A stretch of 48,642 nt of DNA, from the NCBI RefSeq assembly GCF_000403455.2, contig NZ_KE159792.1, forward strand, positions 26,748-75,389, given 5' to 3'. The first letter of the stretch is position 1. Each line of letters starts with the position of its first letter. Positions 1 to 8,963 of the stretch are shown here, in pieces. Made by a program: the position numbers and the translations under genes. Under the pieces are notes generated by a model. That model was given only the letters and a program-made list of their open reading frames with translations, did not search any database and was not told the origin of the DNA. The stretch comes from Dorea sp. 5-2 (GTDB taxonomy: Bacteria; Bacillota; Clostridia; Lachnospirales; Lachnospiraceae).

Positions 1-195
1 GCATTGACACACAAATTCTACACGTTTTTCAACGGTTCCTTCGTAGTAGAAATGAGAGAAGCTCGAAGAAGGGCATTGACATCTTCTTCCTCTTCCTTTA
101 TTGATGGGTAGAAAGAAGGAGTTCTATGAAGAACACTGATACTCTTCGTTCTCGTCTTTGACTTGGCGTCCAGGAGAGTAGAAAAGAGAAATGAA
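1..195. other. Unassigned left edge
   Basis: No gene is supported here. A minus-strand frame stays open across positions 18-248 but has no convincing ribosome-binding site and no family I recognise, and its 5' part runs antisense to the ATPase remnant that begins near 198. The octamer cattgaca occurs twice (2-9 and 74-81). The stretch ends where ATPase homology begins, so it could be the end of a mobile element cut by the window edge. That is a guess. Confidence 0.3.
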
Positions 196-197
196 AG

Positions 198-474
198 AAT
201 AATTGGATTAATATCAGCAGTAATGATGTCGTCAAGAAATTTATTCAAATGTCTGACAATCTTACAACCAAACGAGAGATTGAAAAACTGCTTGCAGGTG
301 AGAAAGAACGTTTAGAGTCCTTTACTTATGACAGGGTATTTAACACAGCGTGAAAGGGTTGATACAAAGCGATATAAACTTGCGATACCAAATCTGGCAA
401 TCCGGGATATTTTTCAGACACAGATTATGGAATATTTCCAAGAAAACGTCAAAAAAAGATCATCATATATATGA
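198..474 (+). pseudogene. Remnant of AAA-ATPase-like protein (PF09820 type)
   Basis: Two frames together read like the middle of the AAA-ATPase-like (PF09820/DUF1703) proteins common in Lachnospiraceae. Positions 198-350 encode a segment with WINISSNDVVKKF and EIEKLLAGE. Positions 328-474, in another frame, encode MTGYLTQRE and LAIPNLAIRDIFQTQIMEYF. In intact relatives these parts are joined by about 15 further residues, so there is a small internal deletion with a frameshift. The N-terminal ATPase part and the C-terminal nuclease-like part are missing. The remnant ends at the palindrome at 458-479. Family assignment is from memory of conserved motifs. Confidence 0.6.
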
Positions 475-1025
475 TGATCTAAAACTTCTTTTCCAAGATA
501 GCGTTTTGCTCCACTCAGATATGCGTATAGCTTTTTTTCTAATATTTCCGTAGATTGGGCAATCAATTTATCCGCCGTTTCTTCTGCCGTGCGAAGCTCT
601 GCCTGGATATCTAACAGGCGGTTTTCAGTCACTTCTTTATAATTTCGCAGCAATGCAATCTTTTCACGTAATAGATTAATATGATGCGGAGATGGATTCG
701 AGAGCTGTTTAAGTTTGTAGTATTTGTGCTGTGCTTTATGTAAACGTTTTTTTAAACAACGAAGCTCAAATTCACATCTAATGATTTCATATCGGACAGC
801 TTCTATACTGTCTTCCATTAATTGTTTCATGTTGGAGACATACCTTTTGTGCATGATAAGTTCGCGACGGATATTATCGGATGTCAGGCGACCGTTTACT
901 ATTCCGATATAGCCGTTTTTTCCATCATTTCGGCCGCGGATCCACATGATCGGATCAGATTTTTTATGGACAGGTAATTTCACATTCTGCATCTTTTCGA
1001 TATATTTATCTAATCTTTTATACAT
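414..1025 (-). CDS. Hypothetical coiled-coil protein
   Basis: This encodes 203 aa with a strong ribosome-binding site (AAGGAGG about 10 nt before ATG at 1025). I do not recognise the family. The middle (about residues 60-165) is rich in K, R, E and L and looks like a long coiled coil, suggesting a DNA- or filament-associated protein. The last 20 or so residues are read antisense to the ATPase remnant at 328-474, so the original stop was probably lost at a deletion junction near 455-480 and the present C-terminus is accidental. A MITE-like element lies directly upstream of the ribosome-binding site and may have changed its promoter. Confidence 0.55.
   Translation of the reverse strand: MYKRLDKYIEKMQNVKLPVHKKSDPIMWIRGRNDGKNGYIGIVNGRLTSDNIRRELIMHKRYVSNMKQLMEDSIEAVRYEIIRCEFELRCLKKRLHKAQHKYYKLKQLSNPSPHHINLLREKIALLRNYKEVTENRLLDIQAELRTAEETADKLIAQSTEILEKKLYAYLSGAKRYLGKEVLDHHIYDDLFLTFSWKYSIICV
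458..479. terminator. 22-bp perfect palindrome
   Basis: gatcatcatat followed by its exact reverse complement, preceded by seven A on the plus strand. It lies at the apparent junction of the ATPase remnant and the coiled-coil gene and could act as a terminator for minus-strand transcription, but it lies inside the minus-strand reading frame, so its role is uncertain. Confidence 0.35.
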
Positions 1026-1045
1026 ATTGACTGATCCTCCTTACT

Positions 1046-1253
1046 GTACACCGAATAATAAGTAACCAGCCATATAACTTGCCTGATTTTCCATCTGCGT
1101 CGTTGTTCTACACTCCGTTACGGTCCGTGCTGAACATGTGCCGCTGGCACATAGCACCGTCAATCGGCGCAGCACCCACTACGCCTCATTCCTCCGCCTT
1201 GCATATGAAAAAACATTCTGCGTTATATGGCTGGGAACTTATTTTCGGTGTAC
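1046..1253. mobile_element. MITE-like element with about 33-bp terminal inverted repeats
   Basis: The left arm (1046-1078, starting gtacaccga) and the right arm (1222-1253, ending tcggtgtac) are nearly perfect inverted repeats; both contain ccagccatataac or its complement, with about three differences plus one indel. The roughly 140 bp between them is GC-richer than its surroundings and has no supported gene. The small plus-strand frame at 1079-1279 is not convincing. The element ends immediately upstream of the Shine-Dalgarno of the minus-strand coiled-coil gene. No clear target-site duplication was found. Confidence 0.6.
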
Positions 1254-1459
1254 TAGATAATTACCAGATTAAGAAGTAATTGTTATTGATTACATGAATC
1301 AGCATAATATAAGAAAAAATAAAATTTTTTAACAAAAAAAGCATCTTGAGAATAAGTGTATATATGATAAAATACACTTATGGATATGTGGAATTAAGGA
1401 AGGAAATATACGGCGGTAAGACAAGAACTATACTGACATAAGAAAGTAAGGTGATACTG

Positions 1460-2951
1460 ATGAACAGAACCTTTAATATAATTGGCACCTGCTATCCGGA
1501 AGAGCATTATATGGTAGATATGGAGCGTCGATTGAAAGAGATAGAAAAATTGGTCGATGATAGGAAATATTTTACTATAAACCGGGCAAGGCAGTATGGG
1601 AAGACTACCCTTCTGAATCTCATGGTGCAACATCTTTCTTCGAAGTATCTGGTATTTTCTGTCAGTTTCGAGGGTTTGGGTGATTCTGCTTTTGAAAAGG
1701 AAGCTTCTTTTTGTGGCATGATCTGTAAATTGTTATATGATGCAATACGTTATGATGAAGTTCCGTCAATAGAAGATTCTGTAAAAAATATCATATATGA
1801 AGCAGTTTGGGATAATCGTATAGAAGATTTGTTTGCTCTCTCTGCTATGATATCTGAGATATGTGGTGGGGCCGGGCGTCCTGTTGTCCTGATGATCGAT
1901 GAGGTCGATCAGGCAAGCGGACATAAGGTGTTTCTGGATTTTCTGGGTATGCTTAGAAGCAAGTATTTAAAAAGAACAACCCGTCCGGTTTTTCAATCTG
2001 TAATACTTGCCGGAGTATATGATATCAAGAATCTGAGACAACGAATTCGAAAGGACGAGGAGCATCAGTACAACAGTCCATGGAATATCGCGGCGGACTT
2101 TTGTGTGGATATGAGCTTTACTGAGGCGGATATTGCCGGAATGCTGCAAGATTATGCTGCGGATAGAAATGTGGAGATGGAGATTCATAGTATTGCGGCT
2201 GAAATCTACGGGTATACGTCGGGGTATCCGTATCTGGTGTCTAAGATCTGTAAGCTGATCGACGAAAACAGGGGGAATCAGACAGCAATGGACAGTTGGT
2301 CTAAAGAGGGCGTTACAGAGGCAGTAAAGGTACTTTTGAAGGAGCCAGGTACGTTGTTTGATGATATGCGGAAGAAGATCACGGATTATCCGGAATTAAG
2401 GAAGATAATCTATGCGATTCTTTTCAGGGGAGAGGCGTATCCGTATAATCTGGACAATTTTGCCATTGATATAGGAGCAATGTTCGGCTTTATTGCTGAT
2501 CAGGATGGACAGGCGGTGATTGCTAACCGGATCTTTGAAACAAGGCTGTATAATCTCTTTTTATCGGAAGAGATGATGAAGAGCATTACGTATCAGACCG
2601 GCGAACTGGAAAAAAATCAGTTCATAAAAAATGGAATGCTGGATATGGAATTCATTCTATCTGAAACCAATTATTAATGGTGTTGGGAATTATTATATTG
2701 AAGCCCAGACAAGGGATCAGACAAGGACAGATGTTATTGTGGATTATATGGGAAAGCAGTTTGTGATCGAGGTCAAGATATGGCGGGGGGATGCATATAA
2801 CAGAAGAGGGGAGAAACAACTGACAGAGTATCTGGATTATTATCATCTGAATTACGGATATTTATTAAGCTTTAATTTTAATAAGAATAAAAAAGTTGAG
2901 ATGAAGAAAATAGTTATAGAAGACAGGACAATACTGGAAGTTGTTGTATAG
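1460..2951 (+). pseudogene. AAA-family ATPase with C-terminal PD-(D/E)XK-like domain, broken by frameshift/deletion
   Basis: The 5' frame (ATG 1460, alternative GTG 1451) encodes about 405 aa: a P-loop around INRARQYGKTTLL (near residue 43), a Walker B-like VLMIDEVDQAS, and a helical C-terminal part, stopping at 2677. The next frame, entered near 2645, carries YLKPIINGVGNYYIEAQTRD and then a nuclease-like core TDVIVDYMGKQFVIEVKIW with the D...E-x-K arrangement. Intact relatives are one polypeptide with about 25 more residues between these parts, so a small deletion has fused LDME to the nuclease domain out of frame. This protein type is common in Lachnospiraceae and Bacteroidetes as a stand-alone ATPase/nuclease of unknown role. 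Confidence 0.7.
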
Positions 2952-3065
2952 ACATTGTGGGAACACAATCAGCCATGGGAAACTATATTAAATAGTCTCC
3001 GCCCCCAAATCTCAAAATAAGTAATAAGCAAAAAAGACTGCCGCAAAATGTAAAGATTCTACGAT

Positions 3066-3103
3066 ATATGCTGTGTAATTATCACCATAATTACGCAGCA
3101 TAT
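3066..3103. terminator. 17-bp stem-loop between convergent genes
   Basis: Arms 3066-3082 and 3087-3103 pair over 17 bp with one G-T pair and a 4-nt loop (cacc). It lies between the plus-strand ATPase pseudogene and the minus-strand peptidase. Weaker complementary sequences (ctgccgcaaaatg / cattttgcagcag) bracket it. It probably terminates transcription from both sides. Confidence 0.6.
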
Positions 3104-3147
3104 ATTGTATGAACCAGCCATTTTGCAGCAGCCTTTTTGGCTATTTC

Positions 3148-4188
3148 TTACAAAATTCCCAGATAAGCTGCAGACAGCCTAAGTGTATTCATGATCCCGC
3201 TGATATGTGTACGTTCCATTCCATGAGAAGCATGTACGCCGGGACCGATCAGCGCGGCACGCGCATCATAGCCTGCTTTCCACAGTGCGGAAGCGTCAGA
3301 GCTGTATCTTGGATAGATATCTGTGACAGCGTCAATCTCGTGCTCTTTGGCAAGGCGCACCAGACGGCTGGTCATCTCGAAATCGTAAGGACCGCCGGAG
3401 TCTTTGGAGCAGATGGATACCTGCTCTTCCGTACAGCTCAAGTCTAAGCCGACACATCCCATGTCTACGACAAGAAGCTCTTGGATGTCTTTCGGAAGGG
3501 TTGCTCCGCCGTAGCCGATCTCCTCATGGACAGAGAAGCACAGATAGCTCTTTTTCTTTGGTTTAAGGTTCTGTTCTTTCATGATCTTAAGAAGAGTAAG
3601 GAGGATAGACGCGCAGCCTTTATCATCAATGAATCTTGATTTTAAGAATCCGCTTTCTGTAAATGTGGTCTTCGGATCGTAGCATACGAAGTCGCCCGGA
3701 CGGATGCCAAGAGCCTCTACGTCTTCTTTGCTATGTACGATTTCGTCGATACGTACCGCCATATTCGCATCGTCTCTCGGGCGTGTCGACGCATCCGGGA
3801 AGACATGTATGGCAGGTGACAGGGACAGGATCGTACCGGTGTATACCTTGCCTTCCATTGTGTGGATCCGGCAGTATTCGCCGTCCAGAGTAGGAAGGAT
3901 CGGAGAGCCGACAGCTGTAAGCATAAGGTGCCCGTTGTCAGTGATAGAGCGTACCATAAGCCCCAGTGTGTCAATGTGTGCGGACAAAGCTACGGATTCT
4001 TCGTTGTTCTCGCCCTCCACGGGTACGATCACATTGCCCAGATTGTTGCGGTATGCAGGGTAGCCCAGTTCCTTTGCCGCCTGAAGGACGAATTCCGAAG
4101 CCTTATCGGTATAACCGCTGGGACTGTCGATCGCAAGCAGAGAGCTTGCTGTTTTGATGAGAGAATCTTCGTACTGTTTGAATTGCAT
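3148..4188 (-). CDS. M42-family metallopeptidase (glutamyl aminopeptidase/cellulase M type)
   Basis: A 346-aa cytoplasmic dinuclear metal aminopeptidase that removes N-terminal residues from peptides. Expected metal and catalytic motifs are present in order: SAHIDTLG (His/Asp), RFIDDKGC (bridging Asp), SVHEEIGYGG (catalytic Glu pair), VVDMGCVGL, and GVHASHGMERTH near the C-terminus. The length is normal for the family. The start at 4188 has AAGGAGG about 8 nt upstream. It is divergent from the DUF819 membrane protein and shares with it a 230-bp AT-rich region that contains a GntR-type operator, so peptidase, transporter-like protein and regulator may form one functional unit. Substrate specificity cannot be read from sequence. 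Confidence 0.9.
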   Translation of the reverse strand: MQFKQYEDSLIKTASSLLAIDSPSGYTDKASEFVLQAAKELGYPAYRNNLGNVIVPVEGENNEESVALSAHIDTLGLMVRSITDNGHLMLTAVGSPILPTLDGEYCRIHTMEGKVYTGTILSLSPAIHVFPDASTRPRDDANMAVRIDEIVHSKEDVEALGIRPGDFVCYDPKTTFTESGFLKSRFIDDKGCASILLTLLKIMKEQNLKPKKKSYLCFSVHEEIGYGGATLPKDIQELLVVDMGCVGLDLSCTEEQVSICSKDSGGPYDFEMTSRLVRLAKEHEIDAVTDIYPRYSSDASALWKAGYDARAALIGPGVHASHGMERTHISGIMNTLRLSAAYLGIL

Positions 4189-4321
4189 AGATAAGTACCT
4201 CCTTAAAATTTATTATATTTTTTATTAAAAAAGGATAATTTTTTATAAATAATTACTCTATAATGGATAAATTATTATTGCAATCTATAAATTAATATGT
4301 TATATTGATAACATAAAGTAC

Positions 4322-4333
4322 ATTGTTTACAAT
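4322..4333. promoter_or_regulatory. Candidate GntR/FadR-type operator
   Basis: ATTGTTTACAAT is a perfect palindrome with the TnGTnnnACnA pattern of FadR/GntR-subfamily operators. It lies in the divergent region between the M42 peptidase and the DUF819 gene. The nearest regulator is the GntR protein at 5823-6500. A partly similar sequence (ctacaataaacaa) follows. No binding evidence is available. Confidence 0.45.
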
Positions 4334-4416
4334 CTACAATAAACAAATGCAAATGTCAAGTCAAGCTGTAAATTTATACAAAATTTTACGGCGCTGAGGA
4401 AAGAAAGGAGAAATGG

Positions 4417-5580
4417 ATGGGAACTCTCATATCTAGTACCCAAGGATTATTATTTGTTATTTTCTTAATGGTAGCATTTTCCTTATGGCTGCAGAAATAT
4501 AAAGTATGCAGGTCATTAGGTCCTGTACTTACGGTCGTAGTTATAGGTATCGTTCTTTCTAATACCCATATCGTACCGATCTCACACGAGTTATATGACT
4601 CAATCTCTACATATTGTGTACAGGCAGGTATTTCGATCTGTCTGTTAAGTATGAACGTTACGGAACTTAAGAAGTTGAATAGGGAGCCGGTTATAGCGTT
4701 GGTATCTGCGATCGCATCCGTGTGCCTTGTTGCGATCGTTCTTGGGATCATCTTTGCACCAAGAATGGTTGAGGGATGGAAATGTGCAGGTATGTTCGTA
4801 GGAACTTATACAGGCGGTACACCGAACCTTACGGCGATCGCTACAGGTGTTGATTGTTCAAGAGAAACTCTGGCAGCGGCGAATGCGGCGGATTACGTTG
4901 TATCTACGCCTCTGATGGTAGCGATGTTTGCAGCGCCGGCATTTTTCAAGGCTTCTAAGAAATGGAATAAATTATGGCCATATTCATTTAAGCCGGAAGA
5001 GCTGGACGACGGCGAGACAGAGCCATTGATGGCTGATAAGAAGTGGGCGATCAAGGATATCGCATGGCTTCTGACGATTGGTTTTGGTGTTGCATTTGTT
5101 ACGACGATGATCGCGCAGAGAATATTCCCGGATGCTTTCTGGAAAGCAGGAAGACTTCTGATGGTAACGACAGTTTCAATCTGTCTGGCACAGCTTAAGC
5201 CGATCAAGAAGCTGCGCGGTAACCTCGACCTTGGACTTTTTATCTCTTTGTGCTTCCTGGCAACGATCGGATTTGCTGTTGACCTGAAGCAGTTCATCGG
5301 TTCGGCATTCTTGATGACACTGTATGTATTCTTTATGCTGATCGGATGTACGGTACTGCATTTCCTTGTTTGCCGTCTCTTCAAGATCAGATATGAGTAC
5401 GTGCTTTTATCTATGGTTGGATGTATCGTAGACGGACCTACCGCGTCTCTGACGGCAGCCGGCGGAAATTGGAAGTCATTGATCAATGTGGGATTGATCA
5501 TGGGGGTAATTGCCGGAGCGTGCGGTAACTATGTTGGTATCTTTGTCGCCTATGCCGTGAAGGCGATATGTGGATTGTAG
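4417..5580 (+). CDS. DUF819-family membrane protein
   Basis: A 387-aa integral membrane protein with about ten hydrophobic helices. Conserved DUF819 (YjcL-like) signatures are visible: GMFVGTYTGGTPNLTAIATG near residue 127 and GCIVDGPTASLTAAGG near residue 335. The family resembles secondary transporters with an inverted repeat, but no substrate is established. AAGGAG lies 5-6 nt before the ATG. The position between an M42 aminopeptidase and a GntR regulator suggests a role in amino-acid or peptide-derived metabolite transport; that is inference from context. A strong terminator follows at 5649-5688. Confidence 0.88.
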   Translation: MGTLISSTQGLLFVIFLMVAFSLWLQKYKVCRSLGPVLTVVVIGIVLSNTHIVPISHELYDSISTYCVQAGISICLLSMNVTELKKLNREPVIALVSAIASVCLVAIVLGIIFAPRMVEGWKCAGMFVGTYTGGTPNLTAIATGVDCSRETLAAANAADYVVSTPLMVAMFAAPAFFKASKKWNKLWPYSFKPEELDDGETEPLMADKKWAIKDIAWLLTIGFGVAFVTTMIAQRIFPDAFWKAGRLLMVTTVSICLAQLKPIKKLRGNLDLGLFISLCFLATIGFAVDLKQFIGSAFLMTLYVFFMLIGCTVLHFLVCRLFKIRYEYVLLSMVGCIVDGPTASLTAAGGNWKSLINVGLIMGVIAGACGNYVGIFVAYAVKAICGL

Positions 5581-5648
5581 CTTTTAAAGCGGTGAGTTGT
5601 AGATCATGATTTTTGCAGAACAATGTGCTTACAGTTAATGAACCGAAT

Positions 5649-5688
5649 AAAACAGCCCTTGGCAGACATCGCTGCGAGGGCTGTTTTT
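5649..5688 (+). terminator. Rho-independent terminator
   Basis: Stem aaaacagccct / agggctgtttt with a 17-nt loop followed by a T run. It closes the DUF819 transcription unit before the GntR gene. Confidence 0.85.
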
Positions 5689-5822
5689 CTATATGTACCC
5701 GGTGGGCGCCGTGTTCTAAAAATAAAGTTTTAGTTAAAGTTTTGAAAGAAATATTCCAGAGGGGCGGTTCGTATGTTAGAATAAGTAATATTACGAAATA
5801 CGGTAGAAAAAGGGACTGGCTT

Positions 5823-6500
5823 ATGGGAAAACTAAGATTTCAAACATTACGGGAAAAGGTTGCCGAAGAGATTCGTCTTAAGATCTTGAATCAGGAGCTG
5901 ACTCCTGGGATGAGGATTATCGAACAGGAACTCTCGGATGAGCTTGGGGTAAGCCGCGGACCGATACGGGAAGCGCTCAGGCAGTTGGAACAGGAAGGCA
6001 TGATCGAGTATACAAGGAATATAGGGTGTTCCGTGCGGGAAGTCACCAGGCAGGATGTCTATGAGACATACTTGCTCCGTTCCAGTTATGAGATTCTTGC
6101 AGTCCGTTTATTTGACGCGCAGTTCACGGATGAAGAGATTGCCCGGATGGAAGAAGCGGTGGAGCTGATGAAGAGTCTTACAATAGAGAATTATAGTAAT
6201 GTAGTTGCTTATGGATGTATGCTGCATGCCGTGATCATAGAGAAGGCAGGGTTGGCGCGTCTGACGAAAGCGTGGTGCGACCTGGAATATGGGGAGATAT
6301 TCAGTTGTAATGCGGGGTATACGGATAAGATGTCGGTCATTAAGAGGCAATATCCGATCCATAAAGAATTGGTTGAAGTCATCAAGACACGTGACGTAGA
6401 GAAGATCTGCAAGGCGATTTCAGAACACTATATGCTGACGGTCAAGCGTCTCGAAACAGATAGAAAAGACGTACAGGCAGAAAAACAGGACGGACAATAA
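5823..6500 (+). CDS. GntR-family transcriptional regulator (FadR subfamily)
   Basis: 225 aa from ATG 5823. An upstream in-frame extension to 5613 runs through the preceding terminator, so it is rejected. The N-terminal winged helix is typical GntR: MRIIEQELSDELGVSRGPIREALRQLE at about residues 34-60. The rest (about residues 75-215) is an all-helical FCD-like ligand-binding domain with several histidines (for example LHAVIIEK, YPIHKEL, SEHYML) that may bind a metal and an organic acid or amino acid. It probably controls the neighbouring DUF819 and peptidase genes through the palindrome at 4322. The ligand is unknown. Confidence 0.87.
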   Translation: MGKLRFQTLREKVAEEIRLKILNQELTPGMRIIEQELSDELGVSRGPIREALRQLEQEGMIEYTRNIGCSVREVTRQDVYETYLLRSSYEILAVRLFDAQFTDEEIARMEEAVELMKSLTIENYSNVVAYGCMLHAVIIEKAGLARLTKAWCDLEYGEIFSCNAGYTDKMSVIKRQYPIHKELVEVIKTRDVEKICKAISEHYMLTVKRLETDRKDVQAEKQDGQ

Positions 6501-6650
6501 GACAGGTTACGTTGAGGCTTTTTCTCCTGTGCAACCGGAAGCATAGACAAAATACTGTTCAGAATGACTGTATCAGGCGGATTATGGGAAAAATAACCAC
6601 ATAAGCAAAAAGAAGGTAATTAAGTAAGGGGATATTGAAGGAGACAATTT

Positions 6651-7817
6651 ATGGAGTTAAGCAGGGAGACAGTAAGCAAGATCCGGGGATTGATTGTATT
6701 TACGGCGCTGACGACGGCATGTTTGTGGAAATATGATGTGGTGGTAGGGGCATTGGGCTTCGTGTTTCATATCATATTCCCGTTCATTCTGGGCGGTGCG
6801 ATCGCATTTGTGCTGAATGTGCCGATGAATTTTATCGAGCGGCATCTTTTTAGCGAGAGCCGGGTAAAAGGCAGAAGCTATATGAGGAAGATGGCGCGTC
6901 CGGTCAGTATGCTGTTGGTGATATTTGGTGTGATCGGCGTCGTAGGCATCGTGATGTTTGTCCTGATCCCACAGCTTGGGACTACATTTGCCAACCTGGG
7001 ATCGAGCATACAGGAATTTATCCCCAAGGTGCAGGGATGGGCGGAAGAAATGTTCCATAATAACCGTAAAGTCATGGAGTGGGTGGACAATCTGGAGTTT
7101 GACTGGAACAAGATCATGGAGACGGGGATCAATTTCTTTCGAAATGGAGCCGGAAGCGTGCTGGATTCGACGATCACGGCGGCGAAGAGTATCGTGAGCG
7201 GTATTACGACTTTCTTTATTGCATTCGTGTTCGCGATCTATATCCTGCTGCAGAAAGAGAAGTTAAGCCTTCAGGCGAAGAAGGTATTGTTTGCATTTAC
7301 AAGGAAGGGACGTGCGGAAGCGGCGCTTGAGGTATTGTCTCTGACTTATAATACGTTTTCAAGTTTCCTGACCGGACAGTGTGTGGAAGCGGTCATCCTG
7401 GGAAGTATGTTTGTTGTGGCGATGGCGTTGTTTCAGCTTCCGTATGCGTTGCTGGTGGGGATTGTGATCGCGTTTACCGCGCTGATACCGATCTTCGGGG
7501 CGTTTGTGGGATGTGCGGTCGGCGTGTTTATGATATTTATCGAAGATCCTTTTAAGGCTTTGGTATTTGTCATGCTTTTCCTTGTCTTGCAGCAGATAGA
7601 AGGGAACCTGATCTATCCGCATGTTGTGGGGAATTCGGTCGGACTGCCTTCCATATGGGTACTGGCGGCAGTCAGCGTAGGGGGAAGCCTGATGGGAGTT
7701 GTGGGGATGCTGATCTTCATTCCCGTAGTATCAGTGATCTATGCCTTGTTCCGGGAGGTCGTGTATCTGAAGCTGCGGCAGAGGGAGATAGATCCGAAAG
7801 AGATTGAAGAGATGTAA
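6651..7817 (+). CDS. AI-2E family membrane protein (UPF0118/TqsA-YdiK type)
   Basis: 388 aa with about eight hydrophobic segments: two N-terminal, one near residues 82-105, a soluble central part (about residues 106-185), then a C-terminal cluster including ALLVGIVIAFTALIPIFGA and IEGNLIYPHVVGNSVGLP, the hallmark of the AI-2E transporter family. A purine-rich GGGGATATTGAAGGAG ribosome-binding region precedes the ATG. Some relatives export autoinducer-2 and others are Na+/H+ antiporters, so the family name should not be read as proof of quorum signalling. No luxS is in the window. A terminator follows. Confidence 0.88.
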   Translation: MELSRETVSKIRGLIVFTALTTACLWKYDVVVGALGFVFHIIFPFILGGAIAFVLNVPMNFIERHLFSESRVKGRSYMRKMARPVSMLLVIFGVIGVVGIVMFVLIPQLGTTFANLGSSIQEFIPKVQGWAEEMFHNNRKVMEWVDNLEFDWNKIMETGINFFRNGAGSVLDSTITAAKSIVSGITTFFIAFVFAIYILLQKEKLSLQAKKVLFAFTRKGRAEAALEVLSLTYNTFSSFLTGQCVEAVILGSMFVVAMALFQLPYALLVGIVIAFTALIPIFGAFVGCAVGVFMIFIEDPFKALVFVMLFLVLQQIEGNLIYPHVVGNSVGLPSIWVLAAVSVGGSLMGVVGMLIFIPVVSVIYALFREVVYLKLRQREIDPKEIEEM

Positions 7818-7845
7818 GAAATCTAAAGATATAAAGGGCTGAGAA

Positions 7846-7883
7846 GAGGCTGCCGCGGAAAATTTGCATTCTGCGGCAGCCTC
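7846..7883. terminator. Bidirectional terminator
   Basis: Perfect 11-bp arms gaggctgccgc / gcggcagcctc with a 16-nt loop. It lies between the convergent AI-2E gene (plus) and the ABC permease operon (minus). Confidence 0.75.
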
Positions 7884-7949
7884 AGAAAGTTTATCTGGAT
7901 TTGGGGCGATTCTTTTTGTATCATCGTCCGGCTGATCTGAGCAGGAGGA

Positions 7950-8960
7950 TCAGAGCTTTTGGCCGGACCTTCTTCGGAGTAATCTATAACCCAGGCTCCA
8001 CAAGACCGCATGGGCGGACAGCGCCATAAGCGCAGGGCGCAGAGCCTTCGTCTGTCCGTTCAGCAGATCCATGACACCATAGAAAGTTGCGCTTGACGGC
8101 AGTAAGTAAGAAAGCTTGAATATGATACTGCTGTCCGGCATCGTCAAATAGAAGAAGATTGGCGGAGCCTGGAACAGGATCATGAGGACCTTGATGTAAG
8201 CGATCCCCGACATCAATCCATCGGAAAAACAGCCGATCAACAGCCCCATTAAGGCTGAGATATAAGCCGAAAGCAAGATGATCAGCAGAAACGGTAATAT
8301 ATGTTCTATGTCTGTCCGCACGCAGATCAACGCTGTTATGATCGTGGATACCGTACCTCCGATGAATCCCAGAAGTGTTTTCTGTGTGATGTAGGAGCTT
8401 GCAGACATGGGAAGCACCTGATTGATAAATTCAATACCATCCTCTTTCTCGCCTATGATGTTCATAGCGTTAAACGTACAGCCCATAAACATAGCGGCGA
8501 CCAAGGTCATTACGATCAGGAGGGATTTTAACCAGTCATTGTCTGACGCTGCCGGGATCATGGTTTTTGTGACGGATAACGTCTCTGTCTGATTTTTATA
8601 GATCTGCGGAAGTGTGTCTGCGATCACGCGGTTCATTTCCAATTCATCTCCGGAAATGAAGGTCTGTATCGCGCTTCCTGTTTGCAGAACGCCGATCATC
8701 TGTGTGGAGGGATCGTTTATCGCGGCACGCAGTTCTGTAAGTGAATCATATTGCGTGACCGTTCCGTTTGCCCCGAGCCATTCGACGGTATCGGCGTCCA
8801 TGCGGTTTTCCAGAACGCCAAATGAGTTTTCGCTGATGGACTGAAGGCTTACGCCGGAAAGCAGACGAATGGCGATCCCGACAACGACAGGGAGGAAAAA
8901 GGTCAAAATACACAATTTGTCACGGCGGACGCTTTTGAGCTGATATTTCAGTCTTTCCAT
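7950..8960 (-). CDS. ABC transporter permease (ABC-2 type), second permease
   Basis: 336 aa with an N-terminal membrane anchor (about residues 17-37), a large extracytoplasmic region (about 38-160), then five or six hydrophobic segments typical of ABC-2/YhgE-like exporter permeases. It starts 3 nt after the first permease ends, so the two are translationally linked. With the ATPase at 9956-10804 it forms an exporter of the drug, peptide or lantibiotic-immunity type; no substrate can be assigned. It is the last gene of the operon and is followed by the terminator at 7846-7883. Confidence 0.82.
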   Translation of the reverse strand: MERLKYQLKSVRRDKLCILTFFLPVVVGIAIRLLSGVSLQSISENSFGVLENRMDADTVEWLGANGTVTQYDSLTELRAAINDPSTQMIGVLQTGSAIQTFISGDELEMNRVIADTLPQIYKNQTETLSVTKTMIPAASDNDWLKSLLIVMTLVAAMFMGCTFNAMNIIGEKEDGIEFINQVLPMSASSYITQKTLLGFIGGTVSTIITALICVRTDIEHILPFLLIILLSAYISALMGLLIGCFSDGLMSGIAYIKVLMILFQAPPIFFYLTMPDSSIIFKLSYLLPSSATFYGVMDLLNGQTKALRPALMALSAHAVLWSLGYRLLRRRSGQKL

Positions 8961-8963
8961 GCT

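Noticed and set aside
18..248. Minus-strand 76-codon open frame at the left edge
   Set aside because: No ribosome-binding site, no recognisable family, low-complexity composition, and its 5' part overlaps antisense the clear ATPase remnant that begins near 198.
5613..5822. N-terminal extension of the GntR regulator
   Set aside because: It runs through a rho-independent terminator and lacks the conserved regulator start; ATG 5823 begins directly before the winged helix.
6651..7817. Quorum-sensing role from the AI-2E family name
   Set aside because: The family includes antiporters and proteins of unknown role; no luxS or lsr genes are in the window.
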